Origin: JBHIBA01 sp046758845
Lineage (GTDB): Bacteria > UBA8248 > JACPRG01 > G963555815
Direction: 5' to 3'
Assembly: GCA_046758845.1 (NCBI GenBank)
Contig: JBHIBA010000063.1
Span: 1 to 18,641, forward strand
Length of the DNA stretch: 18,641 nucleotides
This document shows, piece by piece, positions 1 through 7,440 of the stretch (the first letter of the stretch is position 1; each line of letters opens with the position of its first letter). The notes beneath the pieces are model-generated. The model was not told the origin of the DNA, ran no database searches, and saw only the letters and a program-made list of their open reading frames with translations. Made by a program: the position numbers and the translations under genes.

Positions 1-61
1 CGGGCCGTCAAAAGTTTTCCGGGGGGTCCAGGGGGGCTGGTTTTCAAAAAAGCCCCCCTGG
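1..61. repeat. G-run palindromic intergenic repeat, copy A
   Basis: The window opens with CGGGCCGTCAAAAGTTTT, which recurs exactly at 18549-18566. Positions 10-37 recur as an inverted copy at 18334-18363 with a 2-nt insertion. Positions 28-38 (CCAGGGGGGCT) pair perfectly with 51-61 (AGCCCCCCTGG) around a 12-nt loop. It lies beyond the 3' end of the MFS gene. This looks like a dispersed REP-type element. A terminator role is possible, but there is no clean T-run after the stem on either strand. The copy is cut by the window edge, so its left boundary is unknown. Confidence 0.75.
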
Positions 62-79
62 TAAATCCGGGCGGTTTTC

Positions 80-132
80 AAAGCCTGTCCCGGGCGAAGC
101 CGAGGGAAGGGCCCCCTGGGAATCTAGGCTTT
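80..132. other. Imperfect inverted repeat just past the MFS gene
   Basis: AAAGCCT at 80-86 pairs with AGGCTTT at 126-132, enclosing a GC-rich stretch with further partial pairing. It starts 10 nt beyond the stop codon of the minus-strand MFS gene. It could fold in the mRNA 3' end, but no T-run follows, so I do not call a terminator. Confidence 0.35.
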
Positions 133-141
133 CATCCCCTT

Positions 142-1395
142 CTACTGGCTGCCATTCCTCCTCAGCCCGGCGCAGCAGGCGGAGGCCCCCGCGAGGATCA
201 CCGCTGTGAGGAAAAACGCCGGGTCATACCGCCCCCACCGGTCGAACACCGCGCCAGCGACGTACGGCCCCAAAAGGGCCCCCATCGAGTGGCCGAAAAG
301 CAGGTAGCCGTAAAGGGTCGCCAGCGGGCCGCGTCCGTACAACGCCGCCGTCATCCCGGGCGTCAAGGGAGTTGAGGCCAGATGAAAGAGTCCGTAAATC
401 GCAATGGCGGCGAATAACATCCCCCCGCCCCCCGCCAAACCCAGGAGCAGAATTCCCAGGGACCGCATGGCATAGATAAAGATGAGGGGGAGGCGGAAAC
501 CGATCCGGTCCGCAAGGCTGCCCATGCCGATAACGCCGATGATGCTCAGCCCCCCGACCATCCCGACGACGTTGGCGGCCATCTGCTCGCTTGCGCCGAT
601 ACCGGTGGCGAAGACGGGGAGATGGACGTAGACGATGAAGTCGGTGAACCCGCAGGCGAAGTAGCTGGCGAACAGGAGCCAGAAGGAGCGTTCTTTCAGA
701 GCCTGACGGGCCGGCCCTTTCGGGATCCATTCGACTCTTGTGATGAGGGGGGCTTCGACCTCTGCTTCGGCGTCCCGGGCGCCGTCGGGATGGAGGCCCA
801 TCTCTTCCGGGGAGTCCCGGAGGGTCATCCAAAGGGCGGGGCCCAGGAGAAGCCAGAGCATCCCCGCCCAGATGACGTATGCCCAACGCCAGCCGAAAGC
901 GCCGATCAGGACCTGGGAGAAGGGAATGAGCAGGAACTGGCCGGCGTTGAAACCCGCAACCGTCAGGCCAAGAGCGGTGCCCCGCGACCGGACGAACCAC
1001 CGGGAGACCAGGACCGAGACGCTGTTCATGGTCGCGAGTCCGGCCCCCGCACCGACCAGCAGACTGAACGTCCCGATCAGGCCGGCCGTAGAGCCCACCG
1101 CCGAGGACAGAATAGACCCCAGACCCATCAGGCCGACGCCGAAAACGATCAGCCGCCTCGCGCCGAAGCGGTTCAGCAACGTCCCGGCCAAGAGCTGACC
1201 GAGAGACCAGAAAACCATTCCGATGGAGATGACCAGCGAAAGCCCCCGCCTGGAAGCTCCGAACTCATCCAACAGCGGCCTGAAGAAGACCCCGAACCCC
1301 GTCCAGATGCCCGCCCCGAAGGCCAGGCAGACGAATCCGGCGCCGACGATGTACCATCCGTAGAAACGCCTGGGTCGGTTGGGCTCAGGAGGCAT
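142..1395 (-). CDS. MFS transporter, OFA/monocarboxylate-porter-like
   Basis: This 417-residue protein is a likely inner-membrane secondary transporter of the major facilitator superfamily. Long hydrophobic segments run through the whole length, fitting 12 helices. The N terminus (RRFYGWYIVGAGF entering TM1, then FFRPLLDEFGASRRGLSL) resembles oxalate/formate antiporter and monocarboxylate porter proteins. An MFS motif A-like loop, GTLLNRFGARRL, lies at residues 71-82 between TM2 and TM3, and its half-repeat counterpart GSLADRIGFRL lies near residues 290-302. Length is normal for the family. The ATG has no obvious Shine-Dalgarno sequence. It is the last gene of the minus-strand group, 78 bp downstream of the phosphatase gene. 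The substrate cannot be read from the sequence; a carboxylate is the family-level guess. Confidence 0.88.
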   Translation of the reverse strand: MPPEPNRPRRFYGWYIVGAGFVCLAFGAGIWTGFGVFFRPLLDEFGASRRGLSLVISIGMVFWSLGQLLAGTLLNRFGARRLIVFGVGLMGLGSILSSAVGSTAGLIGTFSLLVGAGAGLATMNSVSVLVSRWFVRSRGTALGLTVAGFNAGQFLLIPFSQVLIGAFGWRWAYVIWAGMLWLLLGPALWMTLRDSPEEMGLHPDGARDAEAEVEAPLITRVEWIPKGPARQALKERSFWLLFASYFACGFTDFIVYVHLPVFATGIGASEQMAANVVGMVGGLSIIGVIGMGSLADRIGFRLPLIFIYAMRSLGILLLGLAGGGGMLFAAIAIYGLFHLASTPLTPGMTAALYGRGPLATLYGYLLFGHSMGALLGPYVAGAVFDRWGRYDPAFFLTAVILAGASACCAGLRRNGSQ

Positions 1396-1473
1396 AAGGG
1401 GAATTTGGAAACGGAGGACGGTGGTCCGCGTCGCAGGATGATGTCGCGTCGGTGCGACGCGGCGGCCTTCCCG

Positions 1474-2412
1474 CTACGGTCGATTTTCCCGTGGCGGTTT
1501 GGAATTCCTCAGGGGGAAGGGACGGCGGAGGCGGCCCCGGACGGGACGGCGAAGGTTGTCGCCCACGAACCGGACGATGGCCTTATTCCCGACGATGAGG
1601 GCGCCCCTCCACTCCCTCAAATCTTCCAAAGAGCTCGGGGGTGAGACGTAATCCCGGCCGAAACGTTCCAGGGGCCGCCACATCATCCCTTTGGACCTGC
1701 GCACCAGCGCTTCGCCGCCCGCCTCTTTCACCAGGAGAACGCCGGCCGCCACGTCCCAGATCTTGGGGCCTGCGAAGACGGCATAGTGAAAGGTTCCATC
1801 CGCGGTGCGGGCCATGTCGTTGGCGATGCTGCCGGTTCCCCGGACTTCGCCGGGCTGCCTTCTCAGCTTGCTCTGCATCTGAAAAAGATTCCAGTGGCTT
1901 CCCGGAAGACAGACCAGATGCGTCGGGGCCGGGCGATTTTCCGTTGCGACGGAAATCCGCTCACCTCCCTGATAAGTGCCGCCTCCGGCCCGGGCGTGGA
2001 AGACGCGGCCTTGGCCCCCCGGCCCCCCGGCCAGAAAGATCGCGCCCGCCACCGGCCGACCATGGTGTAGCACCCCGATGGAGACCCCGTAGATTTCAAG
2101 GCCGCGCATGAAGTTTGTGGTTCCGTCCAGCGGGTCCAAGACCCAAACCCAACCGGGCTGCTCCCCGTCCCGACTCAGCTTTTCCTCCCCCAGGATGGCG
2201 TGACCCGGGAAATGGGTCTCGATCTCCTTCTGGAGAAACTCTTGACTCAGCCGGTCCGCCTCCGTCACGGGGTCGCGCCTTTTCTGCCTGTCCTTGAATT
2301 CCGTTCGCACCCCGCGTCTGAAGCGCTCGGCCAGAAGCGCCCCTGCACCGCGGGCCATCACGATGACCCTCTCCTCTATCTCCCTCAGGGCTTTCGCACT
2401 GGGGGTCTCCAT
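1474..2412 (-). CDS. Inositol monophosphatase family phosphatase (SuhB/CysQ-like)
   Basis: This is a predicted Mg2+-dependent, Li+-sensitive-type sugar or polyol phosphatase of 312 residues. All hallmark motifs are present: ILGEE (73-77), the metal-binding WVLDPLDGTTNF (90-101) with Asp93 and Asp96, and IWDVAAGVLLVKEAGG (218-233) with Asp220. RGTGSIANDMA (191-201) matches the family's GS segment. The reading frame stays open 99 nt further upstream, but the ATG at 2412 is preferred: GGAGGTGA lies 10 nt before it, and the extra N-terminal residues look like translated non-coding DNA. The C-terminal tail, rich in Arg and Pro, extends beyond the catalytic domain. The substrate is not determined. 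The neighbouring HldE-like kinase hints at a role in sugar-phosphate metabolism for the cell surface, which is inference. Alternatives are SuhB, CysQ (PAP phosphatase) or histidinol-phosphatase-like members. Confidence 0.9.
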   Translation of the reverse strand: METPSAKALREIEERVIVMARGAGALLAERFRRGVRTEFKDRQKRRDPVTEADRLSQEFLQKEIETHFPGHAILGEEKLSRDGEQPGWVWVLDPLDGTTNFMRGLEIYGVSIGVLHHGRPVAGAIFLAGGPGGQGRVFHARAGGGTYQGGERISVATENRPAPTHLVCLPGSHWNLFQMQSKLRRQPGEVRGTGSIANDMARTADGTFHYAVFAGPKIWDVAAGVLLVKEAGGEALVRRSKGMMWRPLERFGRDYVSPPSSLEDLREWRGALIVGNKAIVRFVGDNLRRPVRGRLRRPFPLRNSKPPRENRP

Positions 2413-2422
2413 TGCGGTCCGT

Positions 2423-2430
2423 TCACCTCC
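2423..2430 (-). promoter_or_regulatory. Shine-Dalgarno that fixes the phosphatase start
   Basis: On the minus strand this reads GGAGGTGA, with 10 nt between it and the ATG at 2412. It decides the internal start over the longer open frame beginning at 2511. Confidence 0.75.
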
Positions 2431-2658
2431 GTGCGGTTGTCCCGCCAACGCCTTCCCCGGTTTCCGCGGGCCCGTGCCGCCCCTGCCTTCAGCAACACCC
2501 ATTTCTCGCAACCCAGGGGCCCGGCAAGCTCCCCAATCAGGCGGGGCCCCCCCTTCTCAGAACCGCCCGGCCCTTCGGTCTTCCATCGGGCAGCCGCAAG
2601 ATCGCCCTCCGGCGCGCCCCAGCCGGCTACGACGAAGATCGCAGAGGGGAAGTTTCCC

Positions 2659-3642
2659 TTACAAAATGCGTTGCAGCTCTTCCAGCTTGACGGTCGCGGT
2701 TCCCATCCTTTGAATGACCGCTTCCGCCGCGCGAATGGCTAGGTGAGCCGCCTGGTCCATGTCCGCGCCCGCGACGAAGCCCAGCGCCAGGGCGCCGGTG
2801 ATCGTGTCCTTAACCCCTGTAGGGTCCAGCATCTTTCTCTGGTCCACGGAACAGACCGTGTAACGCTCAACGTCGTTTTCGCGCTCGTGTATCCAAAGTT
2901 CCCGGTCCTCACACAGGATGGCGAGAACACCGCACCCGAGCATCTCCCGGACCCGCTTCCCCATGAGCTCGGGTTCCATCGGGACCGAGCCCATCTCCTG
3001 CATGAAGTAAGTTTCCGCCTGGCCGTCGCTGAGGATCACAAGCCGGGCGCCCTGGCACGCCTCGTAGAGGTGCGCCTTGGACTCCACGACCGTGAATTTC
3101 TCCAATTCGCGAGCCTTGTCGAGAATCTGTCGGGCAAACTCTGCGTGCCCGAAGACTCCCTTATCGTAGTCCGACAGAACGATGGCATCTACCATGGGGA
3201 GGCAGTGCTCAATGTAGGTCTGCATGGAGGCCATCTCCGCCTCGGTGGGCGGGCCCGTCACCTCGTAGTCAATCCGGAACAGGGGCGCGGAGTCGTCCCC
3301 GGACATCACGCGGGCTTTCAATGTGGTCGGCCGGTCGTTGACGGGGAAGATCCCGCTGGTCTCGATCCCCGCCTCGTTGCACCCGCGGCGGAACCAGTGG
3401 GCGGCGTCGTCGTAACCGACCAGACCGCAAAGATAGACTGCGGCACCGAAGTCGTTCAGGTTATGCGCCACGTTCGCGGCGCCGCCCAGGGCGTAATCCT
3501 CCCGGGTGGATTTCAAAATGGGGGGGCTCGACGCCGTCGTCGGGAGTGGCTCCGTCCAGATGTACTTGTCGGCCATGAGGTCTCCGACGACCAGGACGCG
3601 GCTATTGGGAAACCTCTCGAGTAGGCGAAGGAGTTCCTCCAC
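2659..3642 (-). CDS. PfkB-family sugar kinase, HldE/RfaE N-domain-like, with altered signature
   Basis: This is a ribokinase-fold (PfkB) protein of 327 residues, closest by eye to the heptose-7-phosphate kinase half of HldE. VLVVGDLMADKYIW (16-29), YALGGAANVAHNL (50-62) and LSDYDKGVFG match the corresponding RfaE segments. The C-terminal signature is deviant: where the family has D-x-TGAGD it reads LDPTGVKD, keeping the catalytic Asp but replacing the Gly-Ala-Gly anion hole. The usual VDPK segment is VESK, and the TPN-x-KE segment is changed to LSDGQAE. Start is GTG at 3642 with GGAGGA about 6 nt upstream. No nucleotidyltransferase domain follows, so it is not a full bifunctional HldE. It may be a kinase for another sugar phosphate, or a weak or regulatory paralogue. 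A promoter candidate lies just upstream at 3698-3726. Confidence 0.83.
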   Translation of the reverse strand: MEELLRLLERFPNSRVLVVGDLMADKYIWTEPLPTTASSPPILKSTREDYALGGAANVAHNLNDFGAAVYLCGLVGYDDAAHWFRRGCNEAGIETSGIFPVNDRPTTLKARVMSGDDSAPLFRIDYEVTGPPTEAEMASMQTYIEHCLPMVDAIVLSDYDKGVFGHAEFARQILDKARELEKFTVVESKAHLYEACQGARLVILSDGQAETYFMQEMGSVPMEPELMGKRVREMLGCGVLAILCEDRELWIHERENDVERYTVCSVDQRKMLDPTGVKDTITGALALGFVAGADMDQAAHLAIRAAEAVIQRMGTATVKLEELQRIL

Positions 3643-3697
3643 AGCTGTCCTCCGGCGAGAATACCGGACCCCTCAGGGGAGACCCAGGAAGGCAAAG

Positions 3698-3726
3698 ATC
3701 ATAACTCATATCGCCGGGGCGGCCAA
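3698..3726 (-). promoter_or_regulatory. Candidate sigma70-type promoter for the PfkB gene
   Basis: On the minus strand TTGGCC (3726-3721), a 17-nt spacer and TATGAT (3703-3698) lie about 55 nt before the GTG start. The -10 matches five of six consensus bases and the -35 four. This supports a separate transcription start within the minus-strand group. Confidence 0.45.
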
Positions 3727-3847
3727 AACCGGCACGGTGACGGGGACATGTAACGGGCTTCCATGGAAGAAGGCTCAGGAGGGTGTCTCTGCCACCGGGC
3801 GCCGTTTGCTCTTGCCTGAAAACGGCGCATTCGCGATACTTCCCGAG

Positions 3848-5566
3848 TCAGTTCTCCCCGTTGTGGTTGGCCAGGACCCAGGCGCTGTCGTAGATGGCTA
3901 TGACCCGGGTCCGCTCCGGATAGTGGAAGATGAGCTGACGGGCGGTCGCCCCCCACCGGGTAATGAAGACGGCGGGTCCTCCCCTGGCCCACAGCTTCTC
4001 GAATTCATAAGGCTCGATGTGAGGGTGGTAGGCGGCATCCCAGCGAATTCTCCATTCGTTCTTCCCCAATCCCGTCCGCATCACGGTGGCTTTCCGGCCT
4101 GAATAGAATTCAAGACCCTCATACAGGCTCCGCCCCGAGTAGGCATCCATCCCCTCGTGAATTTCGTAATATCCGTCCACGATCACCCTTTCCTGGATTC
4201 CGTCACGGGCCAGCAAAACCCCGGAAACCTGGCGCATGGAGAGGAATGGGTCTAGACGGGCCACCGCCTGCTGTGCGCCGAGGACGGCGAACATCGTACC
4301 CCAGACCACGCCGAAGGCGGCCGCCAGGGGCCGCCCCCGCATCAGCGCCCTCATAGCGAACACCCCTCCGAGGGTCAAGACGGAGCCGATCCAGGGGAGC
4401 AGGGAGAGGACGCCCTTTCCCTGGGGAATGAACTCCGGGGCCCGCGGCCAAAGAGGGACCCACGCCAGGCCCAGCCCCGTCACGACAATTGCCGCGGCGG
4501 CGGCGATCCGGGCCCTGGAGGCGCCAGAGGATGCATCTTCTCCGGCAAACTGGGAAAGGCGTCCGCCCACCCACAGAGCAAAGCCCGGGAAGGCCGGCAG
4601 GAAATATCTCTCCAGCCGGGCCTCCGAAACCGAGACGAAAATCAAGACCGAGCCGATCCAGAGCAAAGAGAACAAGTCTGCGTCAGAGAGGGCCTTCTCC
4701 CGCCGCACGGACCTCCACGTTTCGGCGATCACCGCCGGCAAAAAGAAGGTCCACGGAAGGAGCCCAGCCAGGGAGGCCAGCCAGAACTTCCAGAGCGAGA
4801 GGGAGATCGTCCCCGGGGGTGGGTACTTGCCCAGGAAACGGGCCAAGTGATTCTCGATAAAGTAGTGGTGCAGAAACCCGGGAATTCTCATCTCCACCGC
4901 CGCGTGCCACGGAACCGTCAGCGCAGCGAACAGAAGGGCCGCCCAGAGCCAGCCCGCCGGGTCGCGGGGCTTCCACTGACGGCGGATCAACGAGAAAGCG
5001 ACGATGAGGATAACGGGGAAGACCAAGGCCAAAAGCCCTCGCGTCAGAACGCCAGCCGCCAACGCACCCGAAAAAGCGAGGAGGTATCTGCGGGCGCCGG
5101 TTTCCCTCGCCCTCCAGTACGCCCACAGGGCGGTGGTCAGGAATGCGATGGCCGGGATGTCCGTGGTGAGGAACCGTCCGTAGACAGACCAGGTCAGGCC
5201 CGTCAGCAGGATGAAGAACGCCAGCCAGCCGGCTTTCTCCCCGTAGAGCCGTCCGCCCAGGAGGAACAAGATGAAGGCGGCCAGCAGGCTACACAACGCA
5301 GGGACGAGCCGGGCGCTGGCCTCGCTAACCCCGAAAACGGAGAAGGACGCGGCCGCCAGCCAATACAAGAGGGGGGGTTTTTCCAGATGAACCTGGCCGT
5401 TGACGCGAGGCACGACCCAGTCTCCCGTCAAGAGCATGGCCTGCGCGCCTTCGGCGTAGCGGCCCTCGCCGGGGGCCAGAAATCCCGGCTGGCCGAGTCT
5501 TGTCAGGTAAATGAAAGCCAGCAGGAGCGCAAGAATGATGGCAGTGCTGCGTTGAAGAGGGGTCAT
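3848..5566 (-). CDS. GT39/ArnT-like polyprenyl-phosphate-sugar glycosyltransferase
   Basis: This integral inner-membrane glycosyltransferase has 572 residues and the layout of ArnT/PMT-type (GT-C fold) enzymes, which transfer a sugar from a polyprenyl phosphate carrier to a lipid or protein outside the inner membrane. The first periplasmic loop reads GEGRYAEGAQAMLLTGDWVV (33-52), followed by LEKPPLLYWL (61-70). A second conserved Asp lies in GRFLTTDIPA (Asp136). Many hydrophobic helices follow, then a soluble C-terminal domain from about residue 440. Oddly, the usual loop-1 Asp-Glu pair is Gly33-Glu34, so the normally conserved acidic residue is missing. Length is typical. No good Shine-Dalgarno precedes the ATG. 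It sits between a surface-antigen barrel gene and a sugar kinase gene, in line with envelope sugar modification. Acceptor and donor are unknown. Confidence 0.88.
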   Translation of the reverse strand: MTPLQRSTAIILALLLAFIYLTRLGQPGFLAPGEGRYAEGAQAMLLTGDWVVPRVNGQVHLEKPPLLYWLAAASFSVFGVSEASARLVPALCSLLAAFILFLLGGRLYGEKAGWLAFFILLTGLTWSVYGRFLTTDIPAIAFLTTALWAYWRARETGARRYLLAFSGALAAGVLTRGLLALVFPVILIVAFSLIRRQWKPRDPAGWLWAALLFAALTVPWHAAVEMRIPGFLHHYFIENHLARFLGKYPPPGTISLSLWKFWLASLAGLLPWTFFLPAVIAETWRSVRREKALSDADLFSLLWIGSVLIFVSVSEARLERYFLPAFPGFALWVGGRLSQFAGEDASSGASRARIAAAAAIVVTGLGLAWVPLWPRAPEFIPQGKGVLSLLPWIGSVLTLGGVFAMRALMRGRPLAAAFGVVWGTMFAVLGAQQAVARLDPFLSMRQVSGVLLARDGIQERVIVDGYYEIHEGMDAYSGRSLYEGLEFYSGRKATVMRTGLGKNEWRIRWDAAYHPHIEPYEFEKLWARGGPAVFITRWGATARQLIFHYPERTRVIAIYDSAWVLANHNGEN

Positions 5567-5767
5567 GCGGCTCTAACTCACTCGAGGTCGATGGGCTTCC
5601 TGGTGGGCGCCTCGCCCCGTGCAGCCCGAACCTTTCTCGGAGGCCGACCCGCACAGGGGGATTTCAACGAGCGGGAAATCGAACCTTCCCGCGGGGGACC
5701 ACTTTCCATGTGTCTGCGCGGCAGCCCGAAGCCATATTCGGAGCTCGGGGGACCTCCCACCGGGGGT

Positions 5768-7132
5768 CTAAAAGGGGTAATCCACGCCCACGCGGATGTT
5801 GATTCCTTCGTCGGCCGCCCCGACGTCTATCTTCCCCACCACGTTGGGCCGAACCACGGCGCGGAAGCCCAAGCCGACAGACACCTGAATCCGCCGGAGC
5901 TCGATGTCCCCCACCGTGTTGAAGACCTGGCCGAATTCCACGAAGGGAGCCGTCTCCAGATCGAATGGAAACCGGAGGAGTTCCAGCCGACCCACCCGGA
6001 TCCGCTCCTCCAGGTTGACGATGAAAATTCCCCGGTCCACAAACCGCCTGCTGGGAAAGCCGCGGAAGTCCTTGCCCCCCAGGAGGCTCTGTTCGAAGTG
6101 GACGAGATTGCGGTTGTCCACAAAGCTGCTGGTGATCCGCGCCACGCTGATCCACTGCGTGCTCGGCCAAGGGACATACGCCTTCACCTCCCCGAACACT
6201 CGGGTGAAAGAGGTCTCGCTGCCCAGGGCCGTCTGGGAAAACTCGACGCCGAACAGTCCGAAATATCCCCGCGTGGGAGTAACCCCGGAGTCGCGGTCGT
6301 CGTACTGGAGACTGAGCCCTCTCGCGGAGATGGTCGTCCAGGTCCCGACCCCCGCCGCGCCGGGAAAGGCGTCGCCGATGAAGGTATCGAGAACCCGTCC
6401 TCCCCCTTCGATCAGCACGTAGCGAAACCTCTCGTTGTAGCTGAATCGAAAGTGGCCCAGAAAATTAATCCCCAGGCTCAGGAAGGTCACCACTTGCCGC
6501 TGGGTGAAGCCCGCCTCGCCTTCGGTCCCACTGTCCGGCCCCAAACCGAAGAAGGTTTTCGTCGGGTCTCGTTCAAAGCGGAAGCTTGCTGAGGCCGCCC
6601 AGCGTCCGGTTTCGCCCAATCGGGGGATCTCAAACTCTGCAATATAATCTGAATCCACATCCAGGGCTTGAATGGCGATGAGGGTGTATTTTGCGCCGTT
6701 GGGGAGAAACCCCAGCCAGCGGAACGCCCCCTTCAGCCCGGTTTCGGTGTTGTAGATCGCTGAGGGGGCGAGGATGTTTCGAATCTCGCCCTTTTTGTCG
6801 AAGAACAAAACGACGGGAAGGAGGCCGAAATCGTCTCCCTTCCTCGGCGAAGAGCCGAAGGCCGGAAGCGGCAGCAACATAGGCTTGGTCCGAACCGCAT
6901 CCGCCAGCTCCGGACGTCTGCGCAGCTCCGGCGGCCGGAACTGAGCGAGAAACGGCAGTGGCCTCTGCTGAGCCATTGACCCTTTCTGAAGGCCCTGCGG
7001 ACGCAGGGCCAGCAGCTTTCCCGCCTCGAAGGTCTCCGCCCCAGGAGCCGGACCCAACCAGCCGAACCCCAACCAGAAGACCAATCCCCAAGCGAACAAG
7101 CGCCACATGGTTGGCCGTGCCTTGAACGTCAC
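5768..7132 (-). CDS. BamA/TamA-type outer-membrane surface-antigen barrel without POTRA domains
   Basis: This is a 454-residue secreted outer-membrane protein. A hydrophobic signal sequence (MWRLFAWGLVFWLGFGWLG, then a PAPGAET cleavage region) begins at residue 9. The C-terminal two thirds consist of alternating beta strands and end in VGVDYPF, a terminal-Phe barrel signal. SLLGGKDFRGFPSRRF resembles the LRGF/VRGF loop-6 motif of Omp85 proteins, and LSLQYDDRDSGVTPTRGYF matches the surface-antigen (Bac_surface_Ag) start. There is no room for canonical POTRA repeats, so it is not BamA itself. The GTG at 7132 (AGGGGGA about 4 nt upstream) is chosen; the ATG at 7108 would also keep the signal peptide. 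A good promoter lies at 7253-7281. It diverges from the DUF3187 gene, another predicted envelope protein. Role unknown. Confidence 0.82.
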   Translation of the reverse strand: MTFKARPTMWRLFAWGLVFWLGFGWLGPAPGAETFEAGKLLALRPQGLQKGSMAQQRPLPFLAQFRPPELRRRPELADAVRTKPMLLPLPAFGSSPRKGDDFGLLPVVLFFDKKGEIRNILAPSAIYNTETGLKGAFRWLGFLPNGAKYTLIAIQALDVDSDYIAEFEIPRLGETGRWAASASFRFERDPTKTFFGLGPDSGTEGEAGFTQRQVVTFLSLGINFLGHFRFSYNERFRYVLIEGGGRVLDTFIGDAFPGAAGVGTWTTISARGLSLQYDDRDSGVTPTRGYFGLFGVEFSQTALGSETSFTRVFGEVKAYVPWPSTQWISVARITSSFVDNRNLVHFEQSLLGGKDFRGFPSRRFVDRGIFIVNLEERIRVGRLELLRFPFDLETAPFVEFGQVFNTVGDIELRRIQVSVGLGFRAVVRPNVVGKIDVGAADEGINIRVGVDYPF

Positions 7133-7252
7133 TCGTTCCCCCTGCTGGTTCAGCGACGTATCTGCCGCCCATGCCCGTCAGCCCGGGGCGGGGGCCAGCT
7201 TGTCTATCACGTTCCGGTCGTCTCCGGGCGGGGAAAGCCTGCTGAACCGCAG

Positions 7253-7281
7253 AGTATACTCGGAGGCGAAAAGCCCTGCAA
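7253..7281 (-). promoter_or_regulatory. Sigma70-type promoter for the minus-strand cluster
   Basis: On the minus strand TTGCAG (7281-7276), a 17-nt spacer and TATACT (7258-7253) lie about 120 nt before the barrel gene's GTG start. The -10 is inside an AGTATACT palindrome, so both strands read TATACT. It is divergent from the promoter at 7349-7378. Confidence 0.55.
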
Positions 7282-7348
7282 GGCTCTTGTGAGGGACCCC
7301 CCGTCAGGCATGCAACCGGAAGCGGCGGCTGATCTCCTGACACCCGCG

Positions 7349-7378
7349 TTGACAAACAGTTTCAGGGGCCACTAAACT
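7349..7378 (+). promoter_or_regulatory. Sigma70-type promoter for the DUF3187 gene
   Basis: A perfect TTGACA (7349-7354) is followed by an 18-nt spacer and TAAACT (7373-7378). It lies about 60 nt before the ATG at 7441. The rest of the 7133-7440 interval shows no gene; it is the shared control region of two divergent envelope genes. Confidence 0.55.
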
Positions 7379-7440
7379 CAACCGATTTTTGACCGAGTTT
7401 GGATTCCGAGCCCTCCCCAGGGGGGAAGAAATTGGAAGGG

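Noticed and set aside
1428..1460. Operator-like inverted repeat GCGTCGCA/TGCGACGC before the MFS gene
   Set aside because: The 8-bp arms are 17 nt apart in very GC-rich DNA with no adjacent promoter or regulator gene; chance occurrence is likely.
622..1644. Long plus-strand open frame opposite the MFS and phosphatase genes
   Set aside because: It is the antisense shadow of GC-rich minus-strand genes; its composition (runs of Pro, Glu, Gln, Arg) lacks any domain, while the minus strand encodes clear families.
2413..2511. N-terminal extension of the phosphatase
   Set aside because: A strong Shine-Dalgarno precedes the internal ATG at 2412, and the extension does not resemble family members.
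5671..5692. Terminator after the surface-antigen barrel gene
   Set aside because: A 7-bp GCGGGAA/TTCCCGC stem exists, but no T-run follows on the minus strand.
4847..6592. 581-codon plus-strand open frame opposite the GT39 and barrel genes
   Set aside because: It spans two well-supported minus-strand genes and their gap, has no recognisable domain, and reads as low-complexity charged sequence.
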